DNA from: Lineus longissimus | Taxonomy: Eukaryota > Nemertea > Pilidiophora > Heteronemertea > Lineidae | Reading direction: 5' to 3' | DNA: 64,000 nucleotides | Assembly: GCF_910592395.1 (NCBI RefSeq) | Contig: NC_088308.1 | Location: forward strand, 7,517,001 to 7,581,000 | Shown: positions 11,624 to 26,600 of the stretch, piece by piece | How the letters are laid out: each line of letters starts with the position of its first letter | Numbering within the stretch: position 1 is the stretch's first letter | The notes under the pieces: generated by a model | The model's database searches: none | Told to the model about the DNA's origin: nothing | The model's input: the letters and a program-made list of their open reading frames with translations, nothing else | Program-made: the position numbers and the translations under genes

Positions 11624-14600
11624 GTAAGTGATTGCATGGAATGCTTCAAGTCAAAGCTTTTGAAATGCTATCTGGTATTGTTTTCGAGATATTCGACGGT
11701 TCAAGTTACTTTCGACTTGAGTTACTTAGTTCTTACCCGTGGTGGTTTTGAAGAGAAGTGGACACTCCTTATAGCATAATTTGGAAGGCTGCGATGAAGA
11801 AAAACAAACAAGGATCATTCCATTGAAAAGCACCTTATAGCTATTATTACGTAAAAGCTAACATCCTTCAAGATAGGCAATTAACTATTCAAATCACTTG
11901 TCTTGTCGTGATAAATGATTTTAATCGTTTGACATTCTTATTGAGTCTATTCAATGCTGTCGTTTGATGTTTTAAACACTTCATACACTTCATCAGATCA
12001 CTTTAATTGACAATTTAAATTTTTGAATTTTAAAATCTTCTCGTCTCAAGGGGCGTCCTGCTTAAAGTTTTAACCAACATTTAAAAAATAATGATGCTCC
12101 GAGTTTGCGACGAACTAGAAATTCTCCCTGCGGGGTGGGGGTTTAGGCTTCCAAATATTGTAAGAAGGAAATTTGCTTGTTGGACCAAACGCAGAACGCA
12201 GTGTGGTTTCCGAAGGTCTTCATAACATTACCATAATATTCCTTCAACGCGGGCCATTCTACAACATTACATGTGTTGTATACACTGGTCGGTGCTGAGA
12301 GTATGTCAGTTTTTTCTGGAACATCTCTATAAAGTTACTAGTACATACATGTATATTTAGCAGCAAACTAATAATTCGTCGTAGTTTTCCCAAGGCAAAT
12401 TATAGAGTAGATTTGCAACATACAAGGAAAGTTAACGTATTATCGAAATCTGCATAAACGTTTTCTAAATCCATTTATTGAACAATGTTGCATTAATAAA
12501 TCCTTTAATGGGATTTGCTCGAGGACAATCAAATAAAAGTTCTATTATTTTTAGGATTTGCACCTGACATGTTCAGTTGTATAACGAGTGATGAAAACAT
12601 ATCATTGCCTTGTTTTTGGTAGAAAAGGTTTTAACGTGATTTGACATGTATTTGAACGTGAACTCTCCATGGCTTTATCGTGATTGCAATCCATTAGGTC
12701 CCGGCCACTTAATAATGTTAGTAAATGAAAACAATGTCATCAATTCGACGAACGTTTTTTCTAATGTTATGACTGAAGAAAAAATATGTCTAGTGTCAAA
12801 GTTTGATATGTCTTGGCAAGATAGAATGTCGGGGGAACCAAGGGTTATATTATGTGGTCCTATTATATATAGTCTCACCAAGGGCGACCATGCATTCAAA
12901 CACTTTCATTTTTCCAGGGGGACATTTTTGACTGCTACACCGCCAATAATGGCCTGTTCATCAGACGTCAGAAGGTTTTTTATTGAGAGAGCATATCACC
13001 TGGCTTCGAATAGGAACTACTCAATAGCTAGATTATTTGTCAGAGACTGGCGTCATAAACAAGTTTGAATTCAGGTCACGTTCAATTTGCTTTTGAGCGA
13101 CAAGTATTTAGGGAAGCAGTGTGCTTATCAAGAAACAGCCCGTCTCTCTCTCTCTCTCTCTCTCTGGGCTCTCTCTGGGCTGTATTTATCAGTAGAGGTC
13201 ATGAAGTCATTATCTAATTGTCTAATTATGTATATGAAATGTACCAACTTCTCGTTTGGTTAACAAAACCTTTGCTTTTTTTTACCTAACAACTTTCTTT
13301 AACCCTCCTAACTAACCCAAACAGAAATGACGAGAATGTACTGACTGCACAAGACAGTCCAAATAGTACTACATACTGATCTGTTAATATCCTCTCTCTG
13401 TCTCTCTCTCTGAGTCTGTTATCTTTCCCAACGTTTACTGCCTAATGGTTTTGCTTTACCATTGAACCATCGTGACTAAACCCAGGTCATCATCCCCCGT
13501 GTGAATTTTCCACACTGTCAACTGTGAGTACTTTGTCGAATCAGATTTTCCACGGCATCGAATGTGGTATAGGCCTAGGGCTCATAGAGGTAAGCCTCTC
13601 AAATCCTCCTAATAATAGAGAAATAGGCTTAGTTCTCTTTGGATTGTAGTTTGCTTTCGGTCAGGAATACAGTGTCCTAAGCTCATAAATCTTGTCGAAT
13701 ACCAAATACATTCTAATTAGTCATGTTAGTGGTTTATTGGCTGTTGATATTAATTCAGGGCGAGTTTCTCGTTTCCTCATATCCCTAGTGAATTCCAGGC
13801 AACCTAAGTCCATTGACTGCTTTTTGGTCATTTGCTTCCGACTCGGCCATTTTGAGGCGGAGCTTAGTTTATCGTACTTTCGATAGAGGCGCTCATCTGT
13901 ATACTGTCAGTATAGCCTCGATTTCTATGCGCCGATTCGAAACATCCCACGGAGACGCCCGGCCAGGCAGGCCAGTATGGCTGCGAACACATACTTTAGT
14001 GTGCCAATATCTTTAAATATGAACTGGAGAATTAGCCAGAAAATATCTTGTGGTTCACTTATCGACAGTTCGTTCCTCAGTTTTTGTCAATACACACTGC
14101 CCAATCTCACTATCCATTTACTTAATTCTTCACTGCCGTCTGCCACCATCATTGGACGAAAGCATTTTGTTCAAAACAGATATAGTCCGTTGACGTGTTT
14201 GACTTCAAACAAGATGGTTAGAATTCTCTCACTACTCAGAAAACGAACACATTCTTTGCATTCTAAAGATGCAACCATCTTCCACCAACCTTCTTTTTCA
14301 AAACACGACGAGTGTTTTATAAACAAATTTTCATTTGTTTTGTTGTTCTTTTCGCAAAAGAACTTGAAAAGATGGAGAACACCGCGTCTCTAGTGAACAG
14401 AAGTTACGTAAGACCCACCAGGATTTTCTTTTGTGACCGCCGAAGTACTGCATCCTGCGTAACGCTTTGACACAACCGGGATAGATTAGCACCCTAAAAA
14501 GGGCAATCCAACCCATTTTCTTATTATCTCCCCGCTCCCAAGGCGTTCAGAATACCGCCGTAATGACAAATTAAACACGTCCCATTCTTGCGGACCCTTG

Positions 14601-17600
14601 GTTACATCAGCGAGTTGTTTTGAATTCATTGACTTCAGGCGAGGGCTTCAAGGTTTTATTCACTTTCACTAAAGGACTCTGATTATGGGTTATCTCGAGA
14701 TTCTCAAGTTGTTTTTTTTGGCATTGCCACTCAGAATTCCGTCGATTTAAGGGATCGGCTTGCTTCGCGCGCTTATGTTGATGCAGTTCGCAGCAGGATG
14801 GATACGTTTTATTCAAACCACTAGTACTATACACCCGTGCTCAAACCGAGGTAACATCTCGCTATCCTTCTTAGCATGATGCAGATCATTGTAATCAGCC
14901 TGGGTTGGATCTATCCAGATTTCTCCTAAAACTAATGTGGATTTTCTCTATTCTTTGAAGCAATAACATTTTCCATTGGATAGACTATCCTGTCCCACAG
15001 GGTCGCTGTCATACGCTCTGTCTGAGCAGGACAACTTATTCATGTCATTCTCGTCAAACTACCGCAAACTCACAGCTTGTCTCCTCGCCTTCATTCAAAC
15101 CGATGTCATCACAAAGTACCAATCATGCCCAACCATAATAAGACCATGGGGTGCTTATCATATTCAACAATCATTAACCATTTACCATATTAGCTGGAAC
15201 ATATTACCTGCTTCAAGGAAACTGTGTCCCCTGCTAACATTCTTGGTTCGCCCATGTCACTCTAATTTATGGTGTTTTGACCAAAATTAGCTTATTACAA
15301 CTCCCCATGGCTTTCTTTTAAGATGTCATCAATGTTCTTTGCCGAAATGTTGTGCCATTTCTGGTGATTGAGCGGAAAGTAGGGACGCATAGTCTATACG
15401 ATTTCTCTATTATCTGGCCCTTCTTGGAAAAGCGTTAGCAAGCATTTAGGAGGCCTGTTGGTTGCGGATCCGATCAGATTCGGGCAAACCGTCAAAGTCG
15501 ACCCAAAGCAGTAGGAATGAATTTTATTATAGTTAAGTGAAAAAACAAGTGCAACGTCAGAGATCGCTGTGATGCAGTTACTACTGGAGCAGGCAAGTTG
15601 ACCGATATTGATGATGAGATATTTGTCGTATACCAGTATTTAAGATCTGTGAGAGTCATTTCAAATCATGTAAGCCTACTTTTTTCTGTTGATCTGCCGT
15701 CTGGTGTTTTCGATCATTTTATTGTGCCACCCTGTGTGTAACTTGGTTCACTGAAAATTCAAATTATGTAGGTCTTTGAAGTCCAACATGGTTAGAGATA
15801 GTGACTTCTGATAAATTCCATACTATTTACACGTACATTGACATGTATTACTATTGATGACCAAGCACTTGTCTACAAGATCACCAAAGCAAACATGATC
15901 ATACACCTGTGGGAATTTACTTTTGACAACGATTGTTCAACCACAAAAGGCGATTAGCAAACATCATTATTCCAACTCAATCACCGAAAGGATATTTTGG
16001 TTTGTAATTATCTGTTGACAATACACATTCCCTGGCTTTCTCTCACCTGTCCACTGGGAGTCAACAAGTCTCTAAAGCTTAACTCAAAGTTGTCCTAACT
16101 TCAAATAATGATGTAACATCCCTTCAAATGACTTGTATATACTGCTTTGTCGGAAATCATTAAATTGAATTGACATTAACAATGGTACGATTAAGGATTG
16201 AAAATTTCAAATCATTTAATGATTTAAGTTAACTTGTGTTGAACTTGATCAGTTTGGAAGGCATTGCCAGTCGGAACGTTCTGAGAACCTCAAAGTGAGA
16301 GACAAAATCGGACATTATTCGCTGTTTGAACGTCTGCTAAAGATACACTTGTTTACAAATTCTTCCCCGTGACGTGTTGATATGTTTTTTTGGATGCAAC
16401 GAATTTTTTGTGCATCCAGCATCGTAAATGATATAACTGGAATGTACCACCGCTTTCTGTGTCGATAGATTTTGTAAACTCGACTTGAAGAACAGACCAT
16501 CGTGGATTATAGCACGGAGAGCCAATGTGGGATTACATCAAAACCGACATGTCGGAAATAATTGGTCTCTGCCAGCAAATCTGTGAGGTATGATTCCATT
16601 TTTGATATTGTTATTGATGCTGGTTGAGGTTCGTTTTGGAAGCAGTGTAAAACTGAAATCTTGGAAGAACTGGGAAAGAGAAATTTGGGCATGTTTATTT
16701 GAGTTGCTCCACGATTTTGTTTGCAGTACGTAAGCCCAATTCCCATGCTTGGAAAAGCTTACGTCAGAATCTCACACCTCTGCTCTGCTCATGTCCATGT
16801 TCATTTCTGATATTTTCCTTTCACCATACCCGGACTCGATAAGCGAACGAAATGGTAGTTTTATAGAAATAAATGTTCCGGTAACATCAGGCTTGACTTC
16901 TCGATTGTTTCGTTTTTCAAGAAATGTATTGAAAAAGATGCTGAAACAAGAGGAGGCACCTCGCGACGTGTTTCAACAATTTTCATCAACCAAAATTGTT
17001 TAAGAAAATATCATTTTTCTCCTCAAGAATCTCAAATACGTCACCATTCTCCTCAAAATTACGAAATACCCATTTAAAACAGCCCACGCAAACAGTTCAT
17101 TTGCGCCAATGGGGATTTCCGCCGAAAACCAATCAACTAGACTAACTTACTTTACCATTAACAAAAAGGTGTTACAAGAACAGAATGACCTTTTTGTTTC
17201 CCTTCTCACGAAAAAACTAATATTTGAAAAATGGATAGCAAATATAATCAGTTGAGTTATTGCTGAATAATCGAACTTGACTTAGTTGAATTTGTGTTGT
17301 TCTAAAACAGTACTTAAACGTAACAGGTGGAAAACTTACAGTTTTGTAACTATAAGTAGTGAAGGAGTGTGCCCGGAAGTTACTTTTACACTATTATTCT
17401 GCCCAACTGAATATCGGTTATGATAAAATCTCGATCTTACGATGTACCGATTTATAAAAAATGCCGCCGGAACAGAAGACTCTAGATTTGTTGGTGAGCA
17501 GAAACTTCGTCGAAGGCTGGTACTACATGTACATCATCATTCTTCCGCGCATGCAGACACGATATAAGGGACGCATGTACACTACGCAATACATACATGT

Positions 17601-20600
17601 GTGAAGGCGTTTCTTTCTAACTGTTGTTTAAGGGATGTCGTATCCTTGATATCAGGACGCGTAAACACCACGCACCGTACATCTTTGATGGCATTCCTTG
17701 TAACTGTGTCATCTCCTTGAAGGTGTTAGCTGTAACATGTTGCAGTGGCAGAAGAGACTGGTACAGATAGTTATAGAAATTATTCAGATACGGCATTTAT
17801 CATTTCAATCTTAACATTTTCCATATTTCCGTATCTTTTTAGGACTCCGGTCAATTGGACTACAGTGGTGTGCTAAGATTCTACTTGGAGAGCGCCAGCG
17901 GCCAGGATCAGGTGAAGGCGTTGCGGATACGGGGAACAGATACGGTAGAGGATATCATACCATGCTTGGTGGAGAAGTTCTACATGACGCCGGAGGAGAA
18001 GGCATGCAAAAAGAGGCTGTACCAGGTCATCAGTGGAGGTAGGGATACCTTTATTGCAGCACTCTAAGAAAGAAATGGCACATCAGTATTACATAAAAGC
18101 AGTTGGAATACCTTTCAAGATTTTCTGAACCATATTTTAAGACCTAATCCCACTACCACACACACCATTGTGTCGATAGTCGACACCAAGTCGATATTAC
18201 GTTGCTGTTCCCTCAAAATACCCATCCTTAGTTAGTAGTACCCCTAGTGGATTTGAGGGAGGGATTTAACAGCTGAAACGCTGCATGACACTCACTTCAC
18301 CCGCTACTGGGATCGATTTTCTATTCAATCAAATGTATAGTTCTTTTTAAATTCGATAATAACTGAGTTATTACTCCAAGTAAAGAATTGTTGTCGCTAT
18401 TTTGTCTAGCCCGTTTGCCGCTTTTACTCTTGACATTCCTTATCGTAATATTCCAATTCAATTAGGTAGTTGACAACTGTCAAGTGAATTAACTTTTATT
18501 CGAACTTAATCTAATCAAGTTCATAAAAGTGATTTGCTTTTACATACATTAATGTTGTTTTGCTAGTTTTTTTCAAAGAATTATAAAATAACTTTTTTAA
18601 TTTTGTTTGTGTGAAACTCACCCTTCGGCGTAATAGTTAACATTACCCGAAAATAAGAAAAACATACTTGAACTTTTCATGTACCTCCAAATGTAAAATC
18701 GCCAATTTTCATCAAACAAAACCCTATAATGTTACATGTATTACACACCTGAACATTGCAGATCATTTTTTTAGGACGAGTTTGTATCAGGAGAATCTCC
18801 ACTATGTTGAATCTTATTCTTATCTTACCAGGCCCCAAAGCTAAAAAAAGCCCAGTAACAAAAGTACAATCAACAATGTTTTTATTAGCAAGTTGTGCAG
18901 TGAAAATGTAAACAATTTATGCAAAAATCACGACATAGAGAGATTCCAAGAATACTCAAAAATATTATGTTGATTAAAAATTGGGTGTAAAGATGCAAAT
19001 ATTACGACATACAATGCATCAAGACGAATAAAATTTGTAACATATTGCATAACCATTCAGAATATCTTTATCGAGTAGAATGAAGAATGAACTATTGAGC
19101 ATTTTACAATTTACAGAACGATACAATCCAATTAGTTAAAAGCCATGTTCTCTGGCTGTCTATTGTGTGTAAACAATGAGATATCCCCATTGGGTAACAA
19201 CCAAAAACGTTACACCGCTCGCTCCTCGCCAGATTAGCGGCGGCGTCACGAACTAATGTGATTTTCTTCACACCTGCTCGACGAACTGGCCAATCAGAAT
19301 CCATCATTCTTGCTTCACAAAACATACAGGATTGGCGTATGGTTTTTTTCAAAAGGGCAATAAGGTGACTTTCCCAACCCTTCCATAAATCTTTTCGAGA
19401 TCAATCAACGGCGGAACCATATTATTTTTAATCCTTCATGTGGCATGAATGGCCTACTTGATCAAAGGCCTCCTGTTTGTCCTCTCGTACGACTGTAAAT
19501 TGACCACATGAGAAGCCGGCGATGGTTCATGATGTAATGTCCGATTTGTTTTGTGTGTTGTTGCTAATCTGGGGTCAGAAAGGCACAGTCGTTGATCGAT
19601 CCCAGAGAAGATATTTATACTACTTCATACTAGGTTTATAAAGAGAGAACATGCAGTTGTCCTGCTCTTAAAACCTTTGATACCTACTTTATGATTTTGT
19701 TTGATTTGAAAGTACCACTGCCTACGACCACCATTCTCATTAAGAGAGTGGTTTAATTCCCAGATTTCAGATGGAAGCACAGTGTTCCATCGACGTTGAT
19801 AGAACATGTCGAAGTTACGTATATTTATCTCTAGTACATAACTCTTTCTCAGACCAGGCTTGGGTTCTTGACGAAGTGTGTTTTCTTTTCATCACGCTTT
19901 CTTTTTTTCTTAGAACAACATGCCAATGCATACCCATATCTCTTCACTAGATCTGTTCATGTGATTCTGTTGTTGTTCATATACTCCCGGATCTCTGCCA
20001 TTGCCATATGCACATGGTTGTAATAACTGTTAAAGTTGCCGCTCAGGATCGGTATGGATAAGCCCGTTATGATAATGCCAGATAAAGTACAAAATATACC
20101 TACGACGTACCCCGGCCACCCGTGAGGGTACATGTCACCGTAACCAACGGTTGACATGGTTATCACGGACCACCAACATCCCTCCCAAGGAGACATGAAG
20201 ACACCATCAGTCCCGAGCTCGGCGAGGAAGATGAACACGCTGAAAAACAATACACCACAGACCATGAATGATATAATGGTCACGAGTTCGGTAGCGCTTT
20301 TTGCCAACACCATCATCAGCACTCTGAGACCAACGAAAGCATTCGACAGGCGAATTATAAGAAATGGTCTTAGCATCCCAACTGAGACGTAGCCCAGAAA
20401 CATGTATCTTAAACTTGGGGTAATCTCGATCCTAGCCAGCAGAAGCGGGACGCTCATTGTCTGAAATGTGACATTTAGAAACACTACGATAACTTCGACT
20501 AATTTTGCTGACGTATAAAACACCCTTTTCTCGGTGCAGGTCACGATTCGTACTGTTAAATCAAATAGTATAATCAGGGTTACGAAAACATCAATAATGA

Positions 20601-23600
20601 GGTAGGGATTGCCAGCGTAGGGGGATAGCCACAGTCTCGCCCACTTTTCTGACTTGAACAATGCGAGAACTCGATCATCTACGTCTACTGGGTGGGTCCA
20701 GTTGGCAGAAAGAGGATCCCTAAAGTTCACGTCGCACATGAGCATGGTAAATAACGTCCAGAGAATCACCATTGAAGCCATGAACACTGACCAACACTGA
20801 AATTAGAGGAAGAAAAACTTACCAGACACCTTACACTTTGCAATGTACTTAAATTACTTTACGGTACAAGTCCTTGACCGATAGACTTGCTTTTTTCATG
20901 CTACGGCTAAAGTCGTTCGAATCAACGAGCTGATGACAATCATACCTGTTATAAATTACCTATCCGAGCGTTGCCCGAACGTTGCCTTAAGACGTTTCAC
21001 GTTCAAATATGACGTGTCGTGCCATTTTTCCAACTACAGCCTTTTTTACCATATGCATGTATACATGTACCTGTCAGAAATAAGTCTACCTACCTTGGCT
21101 TTTACTGACGACACCGGGAACTCAAGGAAAACCCACAGTTCCGTCGCTCTCCTCCTCCAACCATGGCTTTCCTCCAGACAACCGATTGATTTCTCGAAGT
21201 TGCCAAGTATTTGTTCCCTGACGGTCAGAGCAATTGTCTTCTCCACAATAGCTGATGTACACTTCCCCGTACAACAAGGTGCAATCATCGACCTAGGAAT
21301 GTTCCAAAACTCCATCTCGTTGAGTACTTCGATGGCGCACGTCTCTGACGGTATGTGCACCTCGCCCTGGCTGTGAGCTTGTAGGATGATCCTAAAGAGA
21401 TCCGGCTCCCGGTTAAAGTAGTATGCACAAAGTTTGTCGTTGTATCCTTGCTGTGTATTCAGTGCAACAGCTAGGCGAGAGTCTGAGATTTTGAGAATAG
21501 TCTCTCTTGGCGTGAGGAAGCATGTTCCTCTGATGTTGACGTGAATCAAATCAGTGTCATCGTCTTCCTCTGAAAGAGTCCGATCATGCAGGAGGGCATT
21601 CTGAAAGTACATAGTTGTAATAGGATACTTCAATTCTTCCATATAACAGAACTTGCACATTGCACTAGCAGTGTCGTTGAAACTGATTTCAGCTTGGTCG
21701 TGTCTCCGATTAAGTATCCTAGCTGAACATTTATAGCTTTCAGCAAAATTCTAATCTCCGGCCCCCAATTGGCTTTCAATGCATCAAGCACGTGTAAACG
21801 TACATGTATCTGGCATTATGGATGTCTGGACGTCCAGTGCCAGACAGGTCATATGCATCCTGATTTCGTCACCCGTGAAAGCAAAGGCAAGTCGTCTTTG
21901 GTGTTCACCAGGTATTGCCAAAGGTTGGCGATTATTCATCCGTCGACAATGTCGATTACCCAGCTCAATATTCGAAGCAATCGACGGCTGACAGTGTGCC
22001 TTCACAACAGTGACAGCGACCGCTGAGAGAGAATTACATTAGCTATAGGCTGCCTGCGATTATGGTATTGGTTCTCTATTCAACGCGATGATGGATGACG
22101 ATGCTGCGCCTTGTTTTACCGTGGCATCAATCAGGAAGCTATCACTAAAAGGTATTTGACTTGTCAAGTATCGCCTTGGGACAATAAATCATCTTTTATG
22201 TGACATTTTAACCAAGCAGCCAGGAGATAGTATTAACCATGCTCTCCTTTTTTTGCGAGAATATCGCATCTTGCCAGCAAAGATAGAAGGGAACCCTGTC
22301 CAGCCCAGCATTCGACAAGAATCATTCATTCATGAGCTGGTGCAATGGAGTCCGTACTGAGGAAATCAGGGGTTAATGTTCGGTTCTCCGGCCCTGCGCA
22401 CAAACAATTACCCCTGATTTCCTCTTGATGGGTGGAGTCTAACCCAATTAACAGTATTCTCCGCAACATCAGTTTTATGATTACTTGTAGCCTACATATA
22501 TGAATTGTCGTTATCTGCGGAAAGATTTTTGGAGAGAATTGTCTTACCACCAACATTCTTACTGGTTGCCTACTTGATTTAGAATTGATTCCCATGCTAA
22601 CCAAGTGGGCCATCACATAATATCATCGCCATGTATGCGCAGCATAATTCCAGCCAAGTTAATCATGTTTGAACTCCCATTTACTATCCACTGAAGGATA
22701 ACATTCATGTCCGACTGTTTATGTTATGGTAAATTGATTAAATTAAACATATAGCTGAAGCTAGCTTTGCACATGTGGGTATTGTGGTCGGCCATGCAAT
22801 TCGCAATAAAGTGTAACAGAGGCTAACAGTACATCGTGACGGCCACACAAAATGGTCAGAGTTGGGCTGTGACTGGGCCAGAGTTGGTTTGTGTTACGAA
22901 TGTTGTACGTACAGTGAGGTACTTCATCAGGTCACCGATATTTCCACAGGCGAGCAATAGAACTAAAAGTCATTTTGATCGTGATGAAAACCTTCCCCTC
23001 ATGAAGGTAAAAAGGGACGCATGGCAACAGGTGGTGCCACTTTCACTTACCTCAATATGATTATCCATTCCGTAGACTAATTAGATCAGACACGTGTGTT
23101 GCAGCATGGTGGTAGTAGTCACGTGGGTCTTTTCCGTTTTCTAGTAGTTGTCAATGCTGTTCTGGGACGTATGCGACAGTATTGCGCTGATTGGTGCTTC
23201 AACGTGTTTGTAATGCGTTTGCCCCATGCCAGATAGGAGAGTCGTAACCAGGCGACAATGCTATTGCTATTCTAATGTTGTTATTCTATAAATCACAAAT
23301 GTGGTTCTGTAAGGAAATGATGGGTTTTATTCCTATGGCATTGTCAATCCAATACACAAAGCAGTAGAGTCAGCTGCACACTGAACAAATAGAATCCTCG
23401 TCTTGTTCCACCGTTCCAAATTAACTCGATCACCAGCTACCAGATGTGGTTCACGCAGTTTGATGCACATCATGAGGTGCAGCTCAATTATAGCCTACTG
23501 TAAAAACTATTATTTTCCCGATGGCAATACAGTATTACAGCACCAATTGCCTACATCTAGCAGACGTTGCTTCTCGTTCGATAAGAGCACTAGCCTCTCT

Positions 23601-26600
23601 CTATGGTTGCAAAAGCACACAAAGAGCTGCCACTGTCATGACTGTCGTTGAGCCGGCTATAGCATAAGATTCGGTGTGGAACATAAACTTAATGACAGTA
23701 CCAGCTTCTTTCCATTAGACTATTTCCCAGCGGTGCTGGATCAGCGAGCAGAATGATAAAAACACCAGTTGCTTCTCCTTTCTGTTAGGACGCTCTCGCT
23801 TCTCCAGCTGTTCCGACGCTTCAGAGCGACCGCGAATGACCATATCTGCCCCTCTACATACCAGGTAGAGCATCAGCATAATATGCTAAATAACTATTAC
23901 CACAAGGAACAAAAAATCAATGAGCATGATTTTCCTCTTTGGTTTAACACAAAGCCGCCGTATCCTTCAATTTCCAGCTGAAGCAAAGGCGATGATCATA
24001 AGCGACCACCTCTCTCACTGTTGCAGAACGTCCGTGAATCGCATGGTATACCAATCCCGAGGCTAACTATCAGTTTCCCTGGAGGAACAAAAATCGATGG
24101 CGGACCAAGTTTCTTATACGCAAGACCATCACATGTACATGTATATATCGTTGGCTGCGTTTTGCGATTAATATTCAAATGAAGCTACGCAATAATTCTT
24201 GGAAGTACTTTTACATGAAGTTGGTGGAATCCCCCCCACCCCTACTTTTCAGTATGAGAAGAGCGTTTATCCTGTAGATGATGTTAATTTCATCGTCGTA
24301 AATGTAACCTATATCAAAATGACCAGCGACAAAGCAATTTCAATTCAGACTTTTTTATTAAAAAGTTGTGCGGTTGGAAATGAAACAAGAGGCCCAAGGG
24401 CCTGGCGCTCAGCTGGATGACCTAATAACATAGGACTGAGGGTATAAAGTAGTAAATGTCGGCTTTATACTACTGTTTGAAGGTCAAGAGAACACGTTAT
24501 ACCACTAAAATTTCCAATGCAGAGCTGCCAGCTGGATGAAATATGATTGAACTAATCAGCCATGGTATGTAAATATTACAGGAGGCAACGGAAGATATCC
24601 CTAGTTCAGTATAGCTTTACAGAATGAAACGGCCAGGGGCCATTGTGCTCACCGTATACATCTTTTAGTAGGCAGGATCATGCTTAGTTTAGAGGTGAAT
24701 ATGGTAAACACAATCAGGCATGAAGACTTTTTTTAGATGTGTATTGATGTCAAGTAATAAGACAGGGCAGTATATATAAGTTTATGATCTAACCAATAAT
24801 TGTCTACGACATCAACAAGATATCGTGTGATTGCTAAGAGTCCCTGCAATAAAAAATTCATCGAAAAAAAGTCATTAATAAGCGAGATATTGCACGTCCT
24901 ACTTTTTCAGTTTTGACCCCCTGGTGGCCAAATCAAGAATCAGATCAGGCCAAAATTCGGTGTCAGAGATTATCTGATGTAGGGGGTTACATGTACCAAC
25001 TTTCAAGTTCATAGCTTCAGCAGTTAAGAAACGTGCCATAGTTACACTCTAATGGCCAATTTACGCCATTTGACCTCTGTGACCTAGAAAAGGAGGTCAA
25101 ATCCAAATATCGTAGGACATGTGGTGTATCCTTGCTAGAAGTCCCTGCCATAAAAATTTTATCGAAAACAATTCACTCAAATAAGCAAGATATTGCACTT
25201 CTTCCTTTTTCCATTATGGCCCCCTGGTGGCCGAATAAAGACTCAGATCAGGCCAAAATTCGGCATCAAATGTTATCGGATGTAGGGGGTTATATGCACC
25301 AAGTTTCAAGTTCATAGCTTTACTGGTTAAGAAACGTGCCATAGTTTACACTCTGACGGCCAATTTACGCCATATGACCTCTGTGACCTTGAAAAGTAGG
25401 TCAAATTGAAAACTCGTAAGATATGTGATGAATTCTTCCTAAGAGTACCTACCATAAAAATTTTATCGAAAACAAGTCACTTATAAGCGAAATATCACAC
25501 TTTTTAGATTTCCACTTTTGGCCCCCTGGTGGCAAAGTTGAGGATCAGATCAAACTGAAATTCAGCACCAGAGGCTATGTGATATAGGGGGTTATATGTA
25601 CTAAGTTTCAAGTTCATAGCTTTAGTGGTTAAGAAACGTGCCATAGTTTACACTCTAACGGCCAATTTACGCCATATGACCTCTGTGAACTTGAAAAGTA
25701 GGTCAAATTAAAAACCCGTATGATATAAGATGTATATTTGCTATGAGTACCTACAACACAAGTTTCATCGAAAACAAGTCACTAATAAGCGAGATATCAC
25801 ACTTTTTAGATATCGACATTTGGCCCCCTGGTGGCCAAGTTGAGAATCAGATCGGACCGAAATTCAGTGTCAGAGGTCACCTGACCTAGGGGGTGCTGTG
25901 TACAAAGTTTCAAGTTCAGTTCATAGCCCTAGCGGTTAAGAAACGTGCCACTGTTTTGGAAATAGGATACGACGACGGACGACGGACACTGCGGTATTAC
26001 ATAGACTCCCCTACGGTGAGCCAAAAAATGGGAGCAACATTATTGTGTTGCTTAAAACGTCTACTTTTTACTCATGTAAGAATCGTAGTACTAATAATTA
26101 CTTCAACTTATTTTCCAGTTATGATAACACAACACGCATCTTCATGATCATGATCTTTCTCAAACTAACTGAATGACCTATTAGTAATCACCTTGGACGC
26201 ACAACCTAACCACATATCAATCCGCCCGACGATCGACACATCCATTCGATTCGCTAACCGGGTAACCCTCGATAAAGTTTGATAAATAAACTAGAACTGA
26301 GATTTCACAGGAGCACCTGTGAATTCATGACTCCAGGGTTGTTTTGAGGGCGATATTGTAAGAGTTGGGCTTGAGTATGGGGACGTGAAGGTCCGTGTGA
26401 GGCACCTGGGGAGAGAAGACTAGTTGAACGATGGGATCATGGAGGTATAAATAATTATTTATACCTCCATGATGGGATCTGACACGGACACTACTATTGA
26501 TCTCATTATATGAATACCATTTAATTACAAAAAAGTGAAAACAGATCATATCATATTAAATTAAAATAGGAGTGCAGGAACAAGGTTTTTTAGCAGGAGG

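Noticed and set aside
12646-13068. 140-codon open frame in Radil intron 1
   Set aside because: No recognisable domain, no splice support in frame with flanking exons, and composition like its surroundings.
22326-22616. Minus-strand 96-codon open frame upstream of channel copy 1
   Set aside because: Lies across a hairpin element in the putative first intron and has no similarity to copy 2 or to a known domain.
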